DNA from: Rikenellaceae bacterium
GTDB taxonomy: Bacteria > Bacteroidota > Bacteroidia > Bacteroidales > Rikenellaceae
Direction: 5' to 3'
Length of the DNA: 64,000 nt
NCBI GenBank assembly: GCA_020860245.1
Contig: JAJBUQ010000008.1
Location: 84,919-148,918, forward strand
Position numbers and translations under genes: made by a program. Of this stretch, positions 34,923 to 44,108 are shown in pieces. The first letter of the stretch is position 1. The number at the start of each line of letters is the position of its first letter. The notes beneath the pieces were generated by a model. It saw only the letters and a list, made by a program, of their open reading frames with translations, was not told the DNA's origin and did not search any database.

Positions 34923-35822
34923 TTATACCAGTCTCTTTATTAGATCGTCCCTGTCCCCGTAGAGATAATCGATAAGCGGAATCTCAATCATGGTATATGC
35001 TCCGGGAGCCTGCGACATAGTCGCTCTTGCGGAACCTACCATTATCTGGGCTGTCAGCGCAGGGTTGTTGATGCTCATATTGAATTCGAAGCGCTGATTC
35101 TGGGTAACTCCGGACACCCCTTTTCTCACGAGGTTTACACCGTGCCCCATATCGAGAAGTTCGTCTACCGAATCCACTTTGATTACATGAGTTTCGTCGT
35201 GTACAAAGTAATCGTCTGCCTTGATCGCAGCTGCGACATCCTCGAAATTATGTCCGTCCTGAAGTTCGATATAAACCATACGCCTGTGAATGCCTGTTCC
35301 GGTCGGTATCGTCATGGACAGAGCCGCCTTTACACCTTTAACCGCCTTAACCGCAACGGTATGTCCCATGCTCATACCGGGACCGAAGTTGGTATATGTT
35401 ACGCCTTTGGGGGCGCAGATTTCAAGAAGTGCACGTACGACAGAATCGCTTCCCGGATCCCAACCTGCGGAGATCACCGATACGGCTTTAAATTTTTTAG
35501 CGATAGCATCGAGACGGCTTCTGAGACCCACGATATCTCCGTGGATATCGAAGCTGTCTACGGTATTTATTCCGAGTTCGAGAGACTTGGCTGCATTCTC
35601 TTCCACGCTTCTCGTAGGTGTACACAACAGTGCCACATGAACGTTTTCGAGTTTTGCGATAGAATCCACAACCTTATATTTTTTCAATTCATCAGGTACA
35701 TTATCCGCATTACGGCGTACTACTCCTGCCATCTCGAAGTCAGGCGCGGCTTCGATAGCTTCGATCACAAACCTGCCAATGTTGCCGTATCCCACTACGG
35801 CAGCCCTTATTTTCTTCATCAC
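34923..35822 (-). CDS. ddh: meso-Diaminopimelate dehydrogenase
   Basis: One-step NADPH route from tetrahydrodipicolinate to meso-DAP, for lysine and the cell wall. 299 residues: Rossmann GYGNIGRFVIEAI at 11-23, FDIHGDI near 92, SAGWDPGSDS near 117-126 (the Ddh signature) and GPGMSMGHTVAVKA near 149. Complete. It lies 10 nt after pdxA in a two-gene operon. Confidence 0.95.
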   Translation of the reverse strand: MMKKIRAAVVGYGNIGRFVIEAIEAAPDFEMAGVVRRNADNVPDELKKYKVVDSIAKLENVHVALLCTPTRSVEENAAKSLELGINTVDSFDIHGDIVGLRSRLDAIAKKFKAVSVISAGWDPGSDSVVRALLEICAPKGVTYTNFGPGMSMGHTVAVKAVKGVKAALSMTIPTGTGIHRRMVYIELQDGHNFEDVAAAIKADDYFVHDETHVIKVDSVDELLDMGHGVNLVRKGVSGVTQNQRFEFNMSINNPALTAQIMVGSARATMSQAPGAYTMIEIPLIDYLYGDRDDLIKRLV

Positions 35823-35832
35823 TTAAATTTAT

Positions 35833-36939
35833 TTAGTTTTCTTCCTCTGTTTCTATATCCTTCACCGATATATCCGCTCCTCCTTCGACCTTATAGTGTT
35901 TTAGTGGATTTGCAGTGATGCGGTTATAAATATTCCTGTTGTTCCAAATATCAACGGCTGAATATACCGCAGCCCTGAAAGAGGACGGATCTGCAAGATT
36001 TTTTCCGGCTATATCGTATCCTACCCCATGTGCAGGCGATGTTCTTACGATAGAGAGTCCGGCAGTAAAATTCACGCCTGATTCCGGACAAAGCGCCTTG
36101 AACGGTGCCAGACCTTGATCGTGATACATTGCAAGTACGGCATCGTATTTTGCGAAGGCTCCCGAACCGAAAAATCCGTCTGCGGCGAACGGTCCGAAGG
36201 CCAGTATCCCTTCGTCATTGGCTGATATTACAGCAGGGGATATCACTTCCTTCTCTTCGCTGCCCAGAAGTCCGTCGTCTCCGGCATGCGGATTAAGGCT
36301 TAGAACAGCTATTTTGGGATCCCGAATACTAAAATCGCTGACAAGCGATCTTTTAATCGCTCTTAATTTTTTAAGTATCAGTTCGGAATTAACACGCGAA
36401 GAGACTTCCGATAACGGAATGTGGATAGTTGTCAGTCCAACTCTCACCGAATCTCCCACCATCATCATAAGCGGCTCGGTATCGTGAAAATTAGCATCGA
36501 GGAATTCGGTATGTCCGGTAAAATCGAACTCGTCGCATTGTATATTGGCCTTGTTTATCGGAGCAGTAACGAGAACGTCAATCTTCCCCTCCCGAATATC
36601 CCTGACGGCGGCATTCAGCGAAGCGGCTGCGGCCTGTCCGGCAACCACGTCGGATTTGCCCGGTTCCACACGGATATTGTCCTCAACACAATTCAAGAGG
36701 TTCACTTTGCGCGGCAACGCATCTTCAGCATTACGTATCTGATTAAACGAGAGCGACTCTCCTCCGGGAATATTCTTCTTATAATATCTCAACACCTTTG
36801 AAGAACCGTAGATCACAGGGGTACAGATATCCAGCGTCCGCTGATCCATAAAAGTTTTGACTATTATCTCGTATCCTATTCCGTTAATATCTCCATGGGT
36901 AATCCCTACCCTTATTTTTCCATCCATAGTTAAATTCAT
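35833..36939 (-). CDS. pdxA: 4-hydroxythreonine-4-phosphate dehydrogenase
   Basis: NAD-dependent step of DXP-dependent pyridoxal phosphate synthesis. 368 residues with the PdxA marks GITHGDINGIGYEI near 13, TAPINKANI near 128, GHTEFL near 145, LNPHAGDDGLLG near 222 and YHDQGLAPFK near 280. Metal-binding His residues are present. The ATG at 36939 or one four codons later is possible; a hairpin ends 4 nt before the first. Three TAnnTTTG-like boxes lie upstream. Partner ddh is unrelated by pathway except for PLP-using steps. Confidence 0.95.
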   Translation of the reverse strand: MNLTMDGKIRVGITHGDINGIGYEIIVKTFMDQRTLDICTPVIYGSSKVLRYYKKNIPGGESLSFNQIRNAEDALPRKVNLLNCVEDNIRVEPGKSDVVAGQAAAASLNAAVRDIREGKIDVLVTAPINKANIQCDEFDFTGHTEFLDANFHDTEPLMMMVGDSVRVGLTTIHIPLSEVSSRVNSELILKKLRAIKRSLVSDFSIRDPKIAVLSLNPHAGDDGLLGSEEKEVISPAVISANDEGILAFGPFAADGFFGSGAFAKYDAVLAMYHDQGLAPFKALCPESGVNFTAGLSIVRTSPAHGVGYDIAGKNLADPSSFRAAVYSAVDIWNNRNIYNRITANPLKHYKVEGGADISVKDIETEEEN

Positions 36940-37222
36940 TGGAACCGGAAAAATTTCCGGTAAATTGGTAATAGCGCAAATATAGTGAGTAGGTAACTGA
37001 CAAGGTCAAACTTGCTTATGACTTGTCCGAACCGCATTCTATATTTTACAAATATAGTTAAAACCGATTGTAATCGTGTAAAAATTGTTTACAAAGATTA
37101 CGAGGGTGCATAACACTATATTCTATAAAATATAACGAAGGCCGATAGATACCGTCCGAGTTCTCTCAAAGGTTATCCGAGGCATATTCCGTATTCTGCA
37201 AAGATAACTAAAAATATAAAAA
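36940..37222 (-). other. Intergenic region with three promoter-like boxes and a start-proximal hairpin
   Basis: No gene seen. On the minus strand TAnnTTTG matches lie at 36977-36984 (TATATTTG), 37050-37057 (TATATTTG) and 37199-37206 (TATCTTTG), all reading toward pdxA. An inverted repeat, ACCGGAAA / TTTCCGGT at 36944-36961, forms a hairpin 4 nt before the pdxA ATG. Confidence 0.45.
36977..36984 (-). promoter_or_regulatory. Promoter -7 box nearest pdxA
   Basis: TATATTTG on the minus strand, 37 nt before the ATG; the short leader would be mostly the hairpin at 36944-36961. Confidence 0.55.
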
Positions 37223-37245
37223 CAGGGATCATAGAATGATCCCTG
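37223..37245 (-). terminator. Terminator of thrS-infC
   Basis: A 10-bp perfect stem CAGGGATCAT / ATGATCCCTG with an AGA loop and a T-rich tail on the minus strand, 15 nt past the infC stop. Confidence 0.88.
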
Positions 37246-37260
37246 CATATATTCCGGTTA

Positions 37261-37833
37261 TTATTTTTTGGCTTTAGGGGCCAGAATGAGTATCATCCTC
37301 TTGCCCTCCAGACGCGGCATTTGTTCGACTTTGGCAAGATCCTCGAGGTCGGTGGCAAACTTCAGCAGAAGTATCTCTCCTTGATCTTTAAACACGATCT
37401 CCCTTCCCCTGAAGAATACATAAGCTTTTACCTTCGCTCCGTCCTTGAGAAAATTTTCAGCGTGCTTGAGTTTGAAGTTATAATCATGGTCGTCCGTATT
37501 CGGACCGAATCTGATTTCTTTAACAACAACCTTCAAAGATTTGGCTTTTATTTCCTTAGCTTTTTTCTTCTGCTGGTACAAAAATTTTTGGTAATCGCCA
37601 ATCCGGCACACCGGCGGGTCGGCCTTAGGCGATATCTCAATAAGATCCAATCCCATATCGTCAGCCATTTTTATAGCTTCTTGTATCGATACAACCTTAG
37701 ATTCCTCGATATTATCTCCGACGAGACGGACCTGTCGAGCTGTGATTTTTTCGTTAATGCGGTGAGCCGCTTCTTTTTCTACGGGCCTTCTTCCATAACC
37801 GCCCGGTCGTGGCCTTGGTTTAAACGTGTTTAT
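37261..37833 (-). CDS. infC: Translation initiation factor IF-3, apparent AUA start
   Basis: Keeps 30S subunits apart and checks start codons. 190 residues: basic N-terminal tail ([16 protein letters not shown]), [36 protein letters not shown] linker and the C-terminal domain ending [16 protein letters not shown]. No ATG/GTG/TTG sits at the natural beginning; the first ATG would remove about 55 residues. AAGGAGG with an 8-nt spacer points to ATA at 37831-37833. IF-3 genes commonly use AUU, AUA or AUC so that IF-3 limits its own synthesis. An in-frame ATT six codons earlier overlaps the Shine-Dalgarno and is less likely. It follows thrS by 56 nt; rpmI and rplT do not follow. Confidence 0.92.
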   Translation of the reverse strand: MNTFKPRPRPGGYGRRPVEKEAAHRINEKITARQVRLVGDNIEESKVVSIQEAIKMADDMGLDLIEISPKADPPVCRIGDYQKFLYQQKKKAKEIKAKSLKVVVKEIRFGPNTDDHDYNFKLKHAENFLKDGAKVKAYVFFRGREIVFKDQGEILLLKFATDLEDLAKVEQMPRLEGKRMILILAPKAKK

Positions 37834-37841
37834 AACTTTGT

Positions 37842-37848
37842 CCTCCTT
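37842..37848 (-). promoter_or_regulatory. Strong Shine-Dalgarno of infC
   Basis: AAGGAGG on the minus strand, 8 nt before the ATA start. It decides the start and is one of only two such sites I found in this window. Confidence 0.8.
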
Positions 37849-37889
37849 AATTTGTTAATACTAAATGCAAATATGTAAAAAAAATTTAT

Positions 37890-39821
37890 TTATCCAATTT
37901 CTTTCGCAACTTTTCCCTGTACGAACGTGACGAATTCTTCGACTGTCATTGCCCCTTGATCTCCCTCACCCTGTATCCGGACGGAGACCTTGCCTTCCGC
38001 CTGTTCTTTCTCTCCCACGATCAGAAGGAATGGAATGCGTTTGATCTCGTTATCTCGTATTTTACGTCCTATCTTTTCGTTCCGGTCGTCAATTTGAGTC
38101 CTCACGTCAGCAATATTCAATTTATTTGCCACTTCTGAAGCATACTCATTAAATTTTTCACTGATCGGTAAAATTACCGCTTGTTCCGGCGACAGCCACA
38201 ACGGTAATTTCCCTGCGGTATGTTCGAGAAGAACGGCAACGAATCGTTCCATCGAACCAAACGGCGCGCGGTGTATCATTATAGGGCGATGCGGTTTGTC
38301 GTCAGCACCGGTGTACGACAGGTCGAATCGCTCAGGAAGGTTGTAGTCTACCTGTATCGTTCCCAACTGCCACTTACGTCCAAGAGCGTCCTTAACCATG
38401 AAGTCGAGCTTCGGACCATAGAAGGCTGCCTCGCCGTATTCCACAGTAGTATTCAATCCTTTTTCCTGAGTGGCTTCGATGATGGCACTCTCCGCTTTTT
38501 CCCAGTTTTCGTCGGAACCGATATATTTTTCTCTGTTTTCAGGGTCTCTCAACGATATTTGCGCTGTAAAATTCTCAAAACTCAGGGTTTTGAAAATGTA
38601 TAGAACTATATCGATAACTTTTTTAAATTCGTCCTTAAGCTGGTCCGGACGGCAGAATATATGCGCGTCGTCCTGAGTGAAGCCCCTTACGCGGGTAAGT
38701 CCATGAAGTTCACCGCTTTGTTCATAACGGTAGACCGTTCCGAATTCCGCGAGCCTTACCGGAAGTTCCTTATAGGAACGCGGTTTCGCGCGATATATTT
38801 CACAGTGGTGAGGGCAGTTCATAGGCTTCAGCAAGAATTCTTCGTTCTCGTCCGGAGTACGGATCGGCTGGAACGAATCCTTGCCGTATTTGGCATAGTG
38901 ACCGGAAGTTACGTATAACTCTTTCGATCCGATATGCGGAGTTATAACCTGAAGATATCCATGCTGTTTCTGAACGTTGCGAAGGAAGTTCTCGAGCCTC
39001 TCCCTCAATGCAGCCCCTTTGGGGAGCCACAACGGCAGACCCTGACCGACCCTGTTGGAGAACATAAACAGTTCCAGTTCCTTGCCTATCTTACGGTGGT
39101 CGCGTTTTTTCGCCTCTTCGACCATGTGAAGATATTCGTCGAGCATGGATTTTTTAGGGAATGTTATACCGTATATGCGGGTAAGCATCTTATTTTTTTC
39201 ATTGCCCCTCCAGTATGCCCCGGCGATGGAGGTCAGTTTTATCGCTTTGATATAGCCCACATTCGGCAGGTGAGGTCCGCGACAGAGGTCGGTAAAATTG
39301 CCGTTCGAATAGAAGGTTATAGTTCCGTCTTCCAGATCACCGATAAGTTCGGTTTTATATTGGTCGCCTTTATCGGTATAGGTCTGCATGGCTTCCGCCT
39401 TAGAGACTTCACGGCGTATGAGTTCCGATTTGGTACGGGCAAGCTCCGTCATTTTCGCTTCGATCTTTGGCAGATCGGTCTCCAGAATAGGCGTCGGAGA
39501 ATCTACATCGTAATAAAACCCGTTTTCGATGCTCGGTCCTATACCGAATTTTATACCCGGATACAGCTCTTCCAAGGCCTCGGCAAGAAGGTGCGAGGAG
39601 GTGTGCCAGAATGTCTTCCTGGCTTCTTCGTCTTCCCATTTATGGAGCTTTATTTCAGCGTCTTCATTAATCGGCAGATTCAGATCCGTCACTTTGCCGT
39701 TCACGGTAGCAGCCAGCACCTCCTGAGCAAGGCGTGGACTGATGCTCTCCGCAATCTGGTAAGCAGTCGTGCCTCGAGGGTATTCCTTAGTGTTTCCGTC
39801 AGGGAATATTATTTTTATCAT
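37890..39821 (-). CDS. thrS: Threonyl-tRNA synthetase
   Basis: Charges tRNA-Thr. 643 residues with the N-terminal TGS domain (1-62), the editing domain ([16 protein letters not shown] near 73 and RGPHLPNVG near 180) and the class II core: motif 2 [20 protein letters not shown] near 360 and motif 3 in [11 protein letters not shown] near 515, then the anticodon-binding domain. Complete. Promoter box 33 nt upstream; infC is co-transcribed. Confidence 0.97.
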   Translation of the reverse strand: MIKIIFPDGNTKEYPRGTTAYQIAESISPRLAQEVLAATVNGKVTDLNLPINEDAEIKLHKWEDEEARKTFWHTSSHLLAEALEELYPGIKFGIGPSIENGFYYDVDSPTPILETDLPKIEAKMTELARTKSELIRREVSKAEAMQTYTDKGDQYKTELIGDLEDGTITFYSNGNFTDLCRGPHLPNVGYIKAIKLTSIAGAYWRGNEKNKMLTRIYGITFPKKSMLDEYLHMVEEAKKRDHRKIGKELELFMFSNRVGQGLPLWLPKGAALRERLENFLRNVQKQHGYLQVITPHIGSKELYVTSGHYAKYGKDSFQPIRTPDENEEFLLKPMNCPHHCEIYRAKPRSYKELPVRLAEFGTVYRYEQSGELHGLTRVRGFTQDDAHIFCRPDQLKDEFKKVIDIVLYIFKTLSFENFTAQISLRDPENREKYIGSDENWEKAESAIIEATQEKGLNTTVEYGEAAFYGPKLDFMVKDALGRKWQLGTIQVDYNLPERFDLSYTGADDKPHRPIMIHRAPFGSMERFVAVLLEHTAGKLPLWLSPEQAVILPISEKFNEYASEVANKLNIADVRTQIDDRNEKIGRKIRDNEIKRIPFLLIVGEKEQAEGKVSVRIQGEGDQGAMTVEEFVTFVQGKVAKEIG

Positions 39822-39853
39822 TGTTCTTTTATTATATTCTCGCTAATAACGTG

Positions 39854-39861
39854 CAAAGATA
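39854..39861 (-). promoter_or_regulatory. Promoter -7 box of thrS-infC
   Basis: TATCTTTG on the minus strand, about 32 nt before the thrS ATG. No clear -33. Confidence 0.6.
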
Positions 39862-39914
39862 TAATTTTTTGATCTTATTCTTATACACGGTTGATTATTT
39901 GCGCATAAAAGAAA

Positions 39915-39936
39915 AAGCATCCTTATAAGGATGCTT
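39915..39936 (-). terminator. Terminator of the kdu/kdg/exuT operon
   Basis: Palindrome AAGCATCCTTA / TAAGGATGCTT with a T-run on the minus strand, 10 nt past the exuT stop. Confidence 0.85.
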
Positions 39937-39945
39937 CTCTTGAAG

Positions 39946-41406
39946 TTAGTCTATCTGAATAGGCTTATATTTCGGTACGAGAATTTTCATAATTATCCAT
40001 CCGATAAGATACGCTACTGCACAAATAGAGAATATGATAAAATATCCTGAATTTATACCCTCGAATCCCATAAATTTCATGTTGGTTTCAGCGGAGTAAT
40101 CGAATAACACGCCTGAACCTTTATTTATCAGGAACGAACCGATACCTCCTGCCATACCGCCGATTCCCGTAATCGTTGCGATAACCGATTTAGGGAACAT
40201 ATCGCCGATAGTCGAGAATATATTCGCAGACCATGCCTGGTGGGTAGCACCTGCGATACCGATAATTATAACCGGGATCCAGTATGTTATAGTTCCCAAC
40301 GGCTGTGCGAGAAGCGCGAGAAGAGGGAAGAACGCAAAGATTAACATCGCGCGCATACGGCCTGCGTAAGGATTCATGCCTTTTTTGATAAAGAATTCCG
40401 GCAGCCATCCTCCGATGATCGACAATAGCGTTATCATATATAGTATGAACAGCGGGAACGCAACCTGTGTAGAATTCATTCCATAAACTGAGCTAAGGTA
40501 TGCAGGCGCCCAGAAGAGATAGAACCACCATACACCGTCGGTCATGAACTTACCCACGGCGAACGCCCAGGTCTGTTTGTATTTGAAGCACTGTGCGAAC
40601 GAGATTTTCTTTTTATCGTGCTGAGCCTGCTCAACCTGCTCTTCGGTAGGATTGTCCGACACGCTGTCCTGCTGGATATAAGCAAGTTCGGCCTTACTTA
40701 CTTTAGGGTGTTTCTCCGGTTTATTATACATAAACTGCCAGAATCCCATCCATATAAAGCCGACTCCACCAATGATAATGAATGCCACTTCCCAACCCCA
40801 TGCTTTGGCAATAAAAGGAATGGTAACAGGTGCTGCAAGAGCACCTATTGTAGCCCCTGCGTTGAATATACTGGTAGCGAGAGCGCGGTCTTTTTTAGGG
40901 AAGAACTCCGCAGTGGTCTTGATGGCAGCCGGGAAGTTCCCCGCCTCACCGACCGCAAGAACAAGTCTTGCCAGTACGAACAATGCCACACTCACATTGA
41001 CAACTTTGGATATATCGGTAACGGTAGCGATAGCTTCTCTCGCACCTTCGAATCCGACGAACCAGTTACCTGTTGTGATTCCCGATGTAGCGATACCGCA
41101 GAACGCGTGAAGACATGCACCGAACGACCATACTCCGATAGCCCAAAGAAATCCTTTTTTTGTGTCCATCCAGTCTACAAAACGTCCTGCGAACAACATG
41201 CTTATAGCATAGAAGAGAGAGAACAAAGAGGTAATTGTACCGTAGTGATTATTGGTCCAATGGAACTCTGGAGCGATAAACTCAACCCATGTCAACGACA
41301 GAACCTGACGGTCCATGTAGTTTATGGTCGTGGCGAAGAACAGCAGGGAACAGATAGCCCAACGGTAATTGGTCATCTTTTGCCCCGGCACTTTAATTGA
41401 ACTCAT
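39946..41406 (-). CDS. exuT: MFS hexuronate transporter (ExuT-like, ACS family)
   Basis: 486 residues, 12 predicted membrane segments in two halves. MDRQVLSLTW after helix 1, the loop 2-3 motif FAGRFVDWMDTKKG, and GEAGNFPAAIKTTAEFFPKKDRALATS near 152 are typical of the anion:cation symporter family that takes up glucuronate and galacturonate. Located downstream of kduI-kduD-kdgK-kdgA, 42 nt after kdgA, so uronate uptake is the likely task. It is the last gene before the terminator. Confidence 0.88.
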   Translation of the reverse strand: MSSIKVPGQKMTNYRWAICSLLFFATTINYMDRQVLSLTWVEFIAPEFHWTNNHYGTITSLFSLFYAISMLFAGRFVDWMDTKKGFLWAIGVWSFGACLHAFCGIATSGITTGNWFVGFEGAREAIATVTDISKVVNVSVALFVLARLVLAVGEAGNFPAAIKTTAEFFPKKDRALATSIFNAGATIGALAAPVTIPFIAKAWGWEVAFIIIGGVGFIWMGFWQFMYNKPEKHPKVSKAELAYIQQDSVSDNPTEEQVEQAQHDKKKISFAQCFKYKQTWAFAVGKFMTDGVWWFYLFWAPAYLSSVYGMNSTQVAFPLFILYMITLLSIIGGWLPEFFIKKGMNPYAGRMRAMLIFAFFPLLALLAQPLGTITYWIPVIIIGIAGATHQAWSANIFSTIGDMFPKSVIATITGIGGMAGGIGSFLINKGSGVLFDYSAETNMKFMGFEGINSGYFIIFSICAVAYLIGWIIMKILVPKYKPIQID

Positions 41407-41448
41407 ATTTTCAGTTTTAAGTTTAAATTAGTACTGTCTTTAGCGTGT

Positions 41449-42117
41449 TTATTTATATTTTTCTATTATCGCGAACGCGTTTTTACACAGGTCAGTAATC
41501 TTACCCCACTCTTTAGCGTCGATAACTTCTTTAGGGAATAGGTTCGAACCCATACCTACACAAGTAACACCTGCCTTAAACCAAGCGGAGAGATTATCTT
41601 CAGTCGGTTCCACTGCACCTGTTACCATCAGCATAGACCACGGCATCGGAGCTTTTACATTCTTCACAAACGACGGTCCTCCTACGTTGCCTGCGGGGAA
41701 TACTTTGCAGAGATCACATCCGGCTTCCTGAGCGAATCCTATCTCGGATACCGATCCGCATCCCGGAGTATAAGATACGAGCCTGCGGTTACATATCTTA
41801 GCCACTTCCGGATTGAACAACGGACCCACGACGAAGTTAGCGCCCAACTGAAGGTAGAGCGCGGCAGTAGCGGGATCGACTATGGAACCTATACCGATTA
41901 TCATATCCGGACATTCCTTTGCAGCCCACTTTACCAGTTCGCCGAATACCTCCTGAGCGAAGTCTCCGCGATTTGTAAATTCGAATGCACGGACACCTCC
42001 GTCATAACAAGCCTTCACGACATTTTTTGCTGTTTCAAGGTCTTTATTGTAGAAAACCGGAACCATGCCTGTTTTAGTCATGGTGTCCAGTACTTGTATT
42101 TTTGTAAATCTTGCCAT
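41449..42117 (-). CDS. kdgA: KDPG / 4-hydroxy-2-oxoglutarate aldolase
   Basis: Splits 2-keto-3-deoxy-6-phosphogluconate to pyruvate and glyceraldehyde-3-P. 222 residues of the class I aldolase barrel: FEFTNRGDF with Glu near 47, [11 protein letters not shown] near 75, and the Schiff-base Lys in [11 protein letters not shown] near 138. Follows the KDG kinase by 18 nt, so it consumes that enzyme's product. Confidence 0.94.
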   Translation of the reverse strand: MARFTKIQVLDTMTKTGMVPVFYNKDLETAKNVVKACYDGGVRAFEFTNRGDFAQEVFGELVKWAAKECPDMIIGIGSIVDPATAALYLQLGANFVVGPLFNPEVAKICNRRLVSYTPGCGSVSEIGFAQEAGCDLCKVFPAGNVGGPSFVKNVKAPMPWSMLMVTGAVEPTEDNLSAWFKAGVTCVGMGSNLFPKEVIDAKEWGKITDLCKNAFAIIEKYK

Positions 42118-42135
42118 TTTATTCTATTTAACAAA

Positions 42136-43176
42136 TTATCTCGATACGCGGCCTGATCCGTCCCCTTTCATAAGATTTTCTACTTCAGCAACCGTAACGA
42201 GGTTGAAGTCTCCGTATATGGTATGTTTTAGGTTAGATGCAGCAACTGCGAAGTTCAATGCCTTCTGGTCGTCTCCCGGATAAGAAATAAGACCATATAT
42301 AAGTCCTCCCATGAACGAATCGCCTCCGCCTACACGGTCTACGATGTGGGTAATATCGTATCTCGGAGACTGATATAGAGTGGTTCCGTTATAAAGAACT
42401 CCACCCCATGTGTTGTGGTTGGCATTGATAGAACCGCGAAGGGTTATGATTACCTTCTTAGCACGCGGGAATTTTTTCATAAGTTGTGTGCATACAGACT
42501 CGAATTCAGCGGCATTCACCTCTCCTGAAGTCTGTGTGACATCGAATCCTTCAGGTTTGATTCCGAATACTTTTTCTGCATCCTCTTCGTTGCCGAGGAT
42601 TACATCGCAGCCTTCCACCAGAGCAGGCATAATCTCCGATGCGCTTTTGCCGTACTTCCACAGATTTTTGCGGTAATTAAGGTCGGTAGATACGGTAATA
42701 CCCATTTTATTAGCTACTTTAATAGCTTCTAAACAGGCGTCAGCAGCACCCTGCGACAACGCTGGGGTAATTCCTGTCCAGTGGAACCATTCGGCCCCTT
42801 GGAATACCTCTTCCCAATTTATCATGCCCGGCTGTATCTCTGCGATAGCTGAATTAGCACGGTCGTAAACTACCTTGCTCGCGCGCGCAACGGCACCGGT
42901 TTCGAGGAAGTAAATACCTACACGGTCTCCGCCGCGAACGATATGATCGGTTTTAACGCCGTATTTGTGGAGATCCATGATACAGGACTCTGCAATGTCG
43001 TTTTTGGGAAGTCTCGTAACAAATTCCGCGTTAAGCCCGTAATTAGCGAGCGACACTGCGACGTTAGCCTCGCCTCCACCGAACGTAGCTGTAAATTCTT
43101 TAGCCTGGCTGAACCTCAAATATCCCGGTGTAGCAAGGCGGAGCATGATCTCACCGAAGGTAACTACTTTTTTCAT
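42136..43176 (-). CDS. kdgK: 2-keto-3-deoxygluconate kinase (PfkB family)
   Basis: Phosphorylates KDG to KDPG. 346 residues, ribokinase fold: the N-terminal GGGEANVAVSLANYGL near 32-47 and the C-terminal DRVGGGDSFMGGLIYG near 280 with the catalytic Asp. The assignment within PfkB rests on the operon (between kduD and kdgA). A long hairpin lies in the 114 nt upstream. Confidence 0.9.
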   Translation of the reverse strand: MKKVVTFGEIMLRLATPGYLRFSQAKEFTATFGGGEANVAVSLANYGLNAEFVTRLPKNDIAESCIMDLHKYGVKTDHIVRGGDRVGIYFLETGAVARASKVVYDRANSAIAEIQPGMINWEEVFQGAEWFHWTGITPALSQGAADACLEAIKVANKMGITVSTDLNYRKNLWKYGKSASEIMPALVEGCDVILGNEEDAEKVFGIKPEGFDVTQTSGEVNAAEFESVCTQLMKKFPRAKKVIITLRGSINANHNTWGGVLYNGTTLYQSPRYDITHIVDRVGGGDSFMGGLIYGLISYPGDDQKALNFAVAASNLKHTIYGDFNLVTVAEVENLMKGDGSGRVSR

Positions 43177-43220
43177 GTTTTATTTTATGTTTCTGATTTA
43201 TTTGGGTTTATAAAAGCAAA

Positions 43221-43263
43221 TATCCCCACTATTCCGGCCGTTTAAACCGGAATAGCAGGGATA
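43221..43263 (-). promoter_or_regulatory. 17-bp RNA hairpin between kduD and kdgK
   Basis: On the minus strand arms 43247-43263 and 43221-43237 pair over 17 bp with two adjacent G-U pairs, loop 9 nt, followed by a moderately T-rich stretch (ATTTGCTTTTAT). On the plus strand the G-U positions would be mismatches, so the RNA is on the operon strand. Could be an internal partial terminator or a stabilising 3' end. Confidence 0.75.
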
Positions 43264-43290
43264 GTATTTCATATTATTTTTATTGTCGGA

Positions 43291-44079
43291 TTATTTAGGT
43301 TGTTTGCCTATATAAGCGAGAATTCCTCCGTCCACATATAAAACGTGTCCGTTCACGAAGTTCGAAGCATCCGACGCAAGAAATATCGCCGGACCTTTGA
43401 GGTCTTCCGGGGTTCCCCATCTCGCGGCAGGAGTTTTAGCTATGATGAACGAATTAAACGGATGTCCGTCCTCGCGGAGCGGAGCGGTCTGCGGTGTTGC
43501 GATGTATCCCGGACCTATACCGTTACACTGTATGTTATATTCGCCGTATTCCGAAGCGATGTTACGAGTAAGCATCTTAAGTCCGCCTTTAGCAGCAGCG
43601 TAAGCGGATACTGTTTCACGACCGAGTTCAGACATCATCGAACAGATATTTATAATCTTACCGTGCCCTTTTTTTATCATTCCCGGAATAACTGCCTTAG
43701 AGACAATAAACGGAGCGTTAAGATCCACGTCGATAACCTGACGGAATTCGGCAGCGCTCATCTCAACCATCGGGATACGCTTGATTATGCCTGCGTTGTT
43801 CACTAAAATGTCGATAACCCCCACTTCTTTCTCGATCTGAGCTACCATCGCGTTTACCTGATCCTCATCAGTCACGTCGCAAATATATCCGTGGGCGGTT
43901 ATTCCGTTTTCCTTGTAGGCTGCAACACCCTTATCTACAAGGTCCTGTTTGATATCGTTGAAGACAATTGTCGCTCCTGCCTCTGCAAGCGCAGACGCCA
44001 TCGCAAACCCGATTCCGTAAGACGCGCCTGTTACCAACGCAACTTTGCCTTTAAGGCAGAATGAATCCATCATAGACAT
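43291..44079 (-). CDS. kduD: 2-dehydro-3-deoxy-D-gluconate 5-dehydrogenase (SDR)
   Basis: Reduces 2,5-diketo-3-deoxygluconate (DKII) to KDG. 262 residues, short-chain dehydrogenase: cofactor loop TGASYGIGFAMASALAEAG at 18-36, NNAGI near 93, catalytic Ser in INICSMMSE and YAAAK near 160. Position after kduI supports KduD rather than gluconate 5-dehydrogenase, which looks alike. The start is MSMMDSF; one of the nearby Met codons could also serve. Confidence 0.92.
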   Translation of the reverse strand: MSMMDSFCLKGKVALVTGASYGIGFAMASALAEAGATIVFNDIKQDLVDKGVAAYKENGITAHGYICDVTDEDQVNAMVAQIEKEVGVIDILVNNAGIIKRIPMVEMSAAEFRQVIDVDLNAPFIVSKAVIPGMIKKGHGKIINICSMMSELGRETVSAYAAAKGGLKMLTRNIASEYGEYNIQCNGIGPGYIATPQTAPLREDGHPFNSFIIAKTPAARWGTPEDLKGPAIFLASDASNFVNGHVLYVDGGILAYIGKQPK

Positions 44080-44108
44080 ATCGTTATATTTTTTAGTTAA
44101 GAATTTTT

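Noticed and set aside
38934-39872. 312-codon frame antisense to thrS
   Set aside because: A shadow of a highly conserved gene; no motifs and no promoter.
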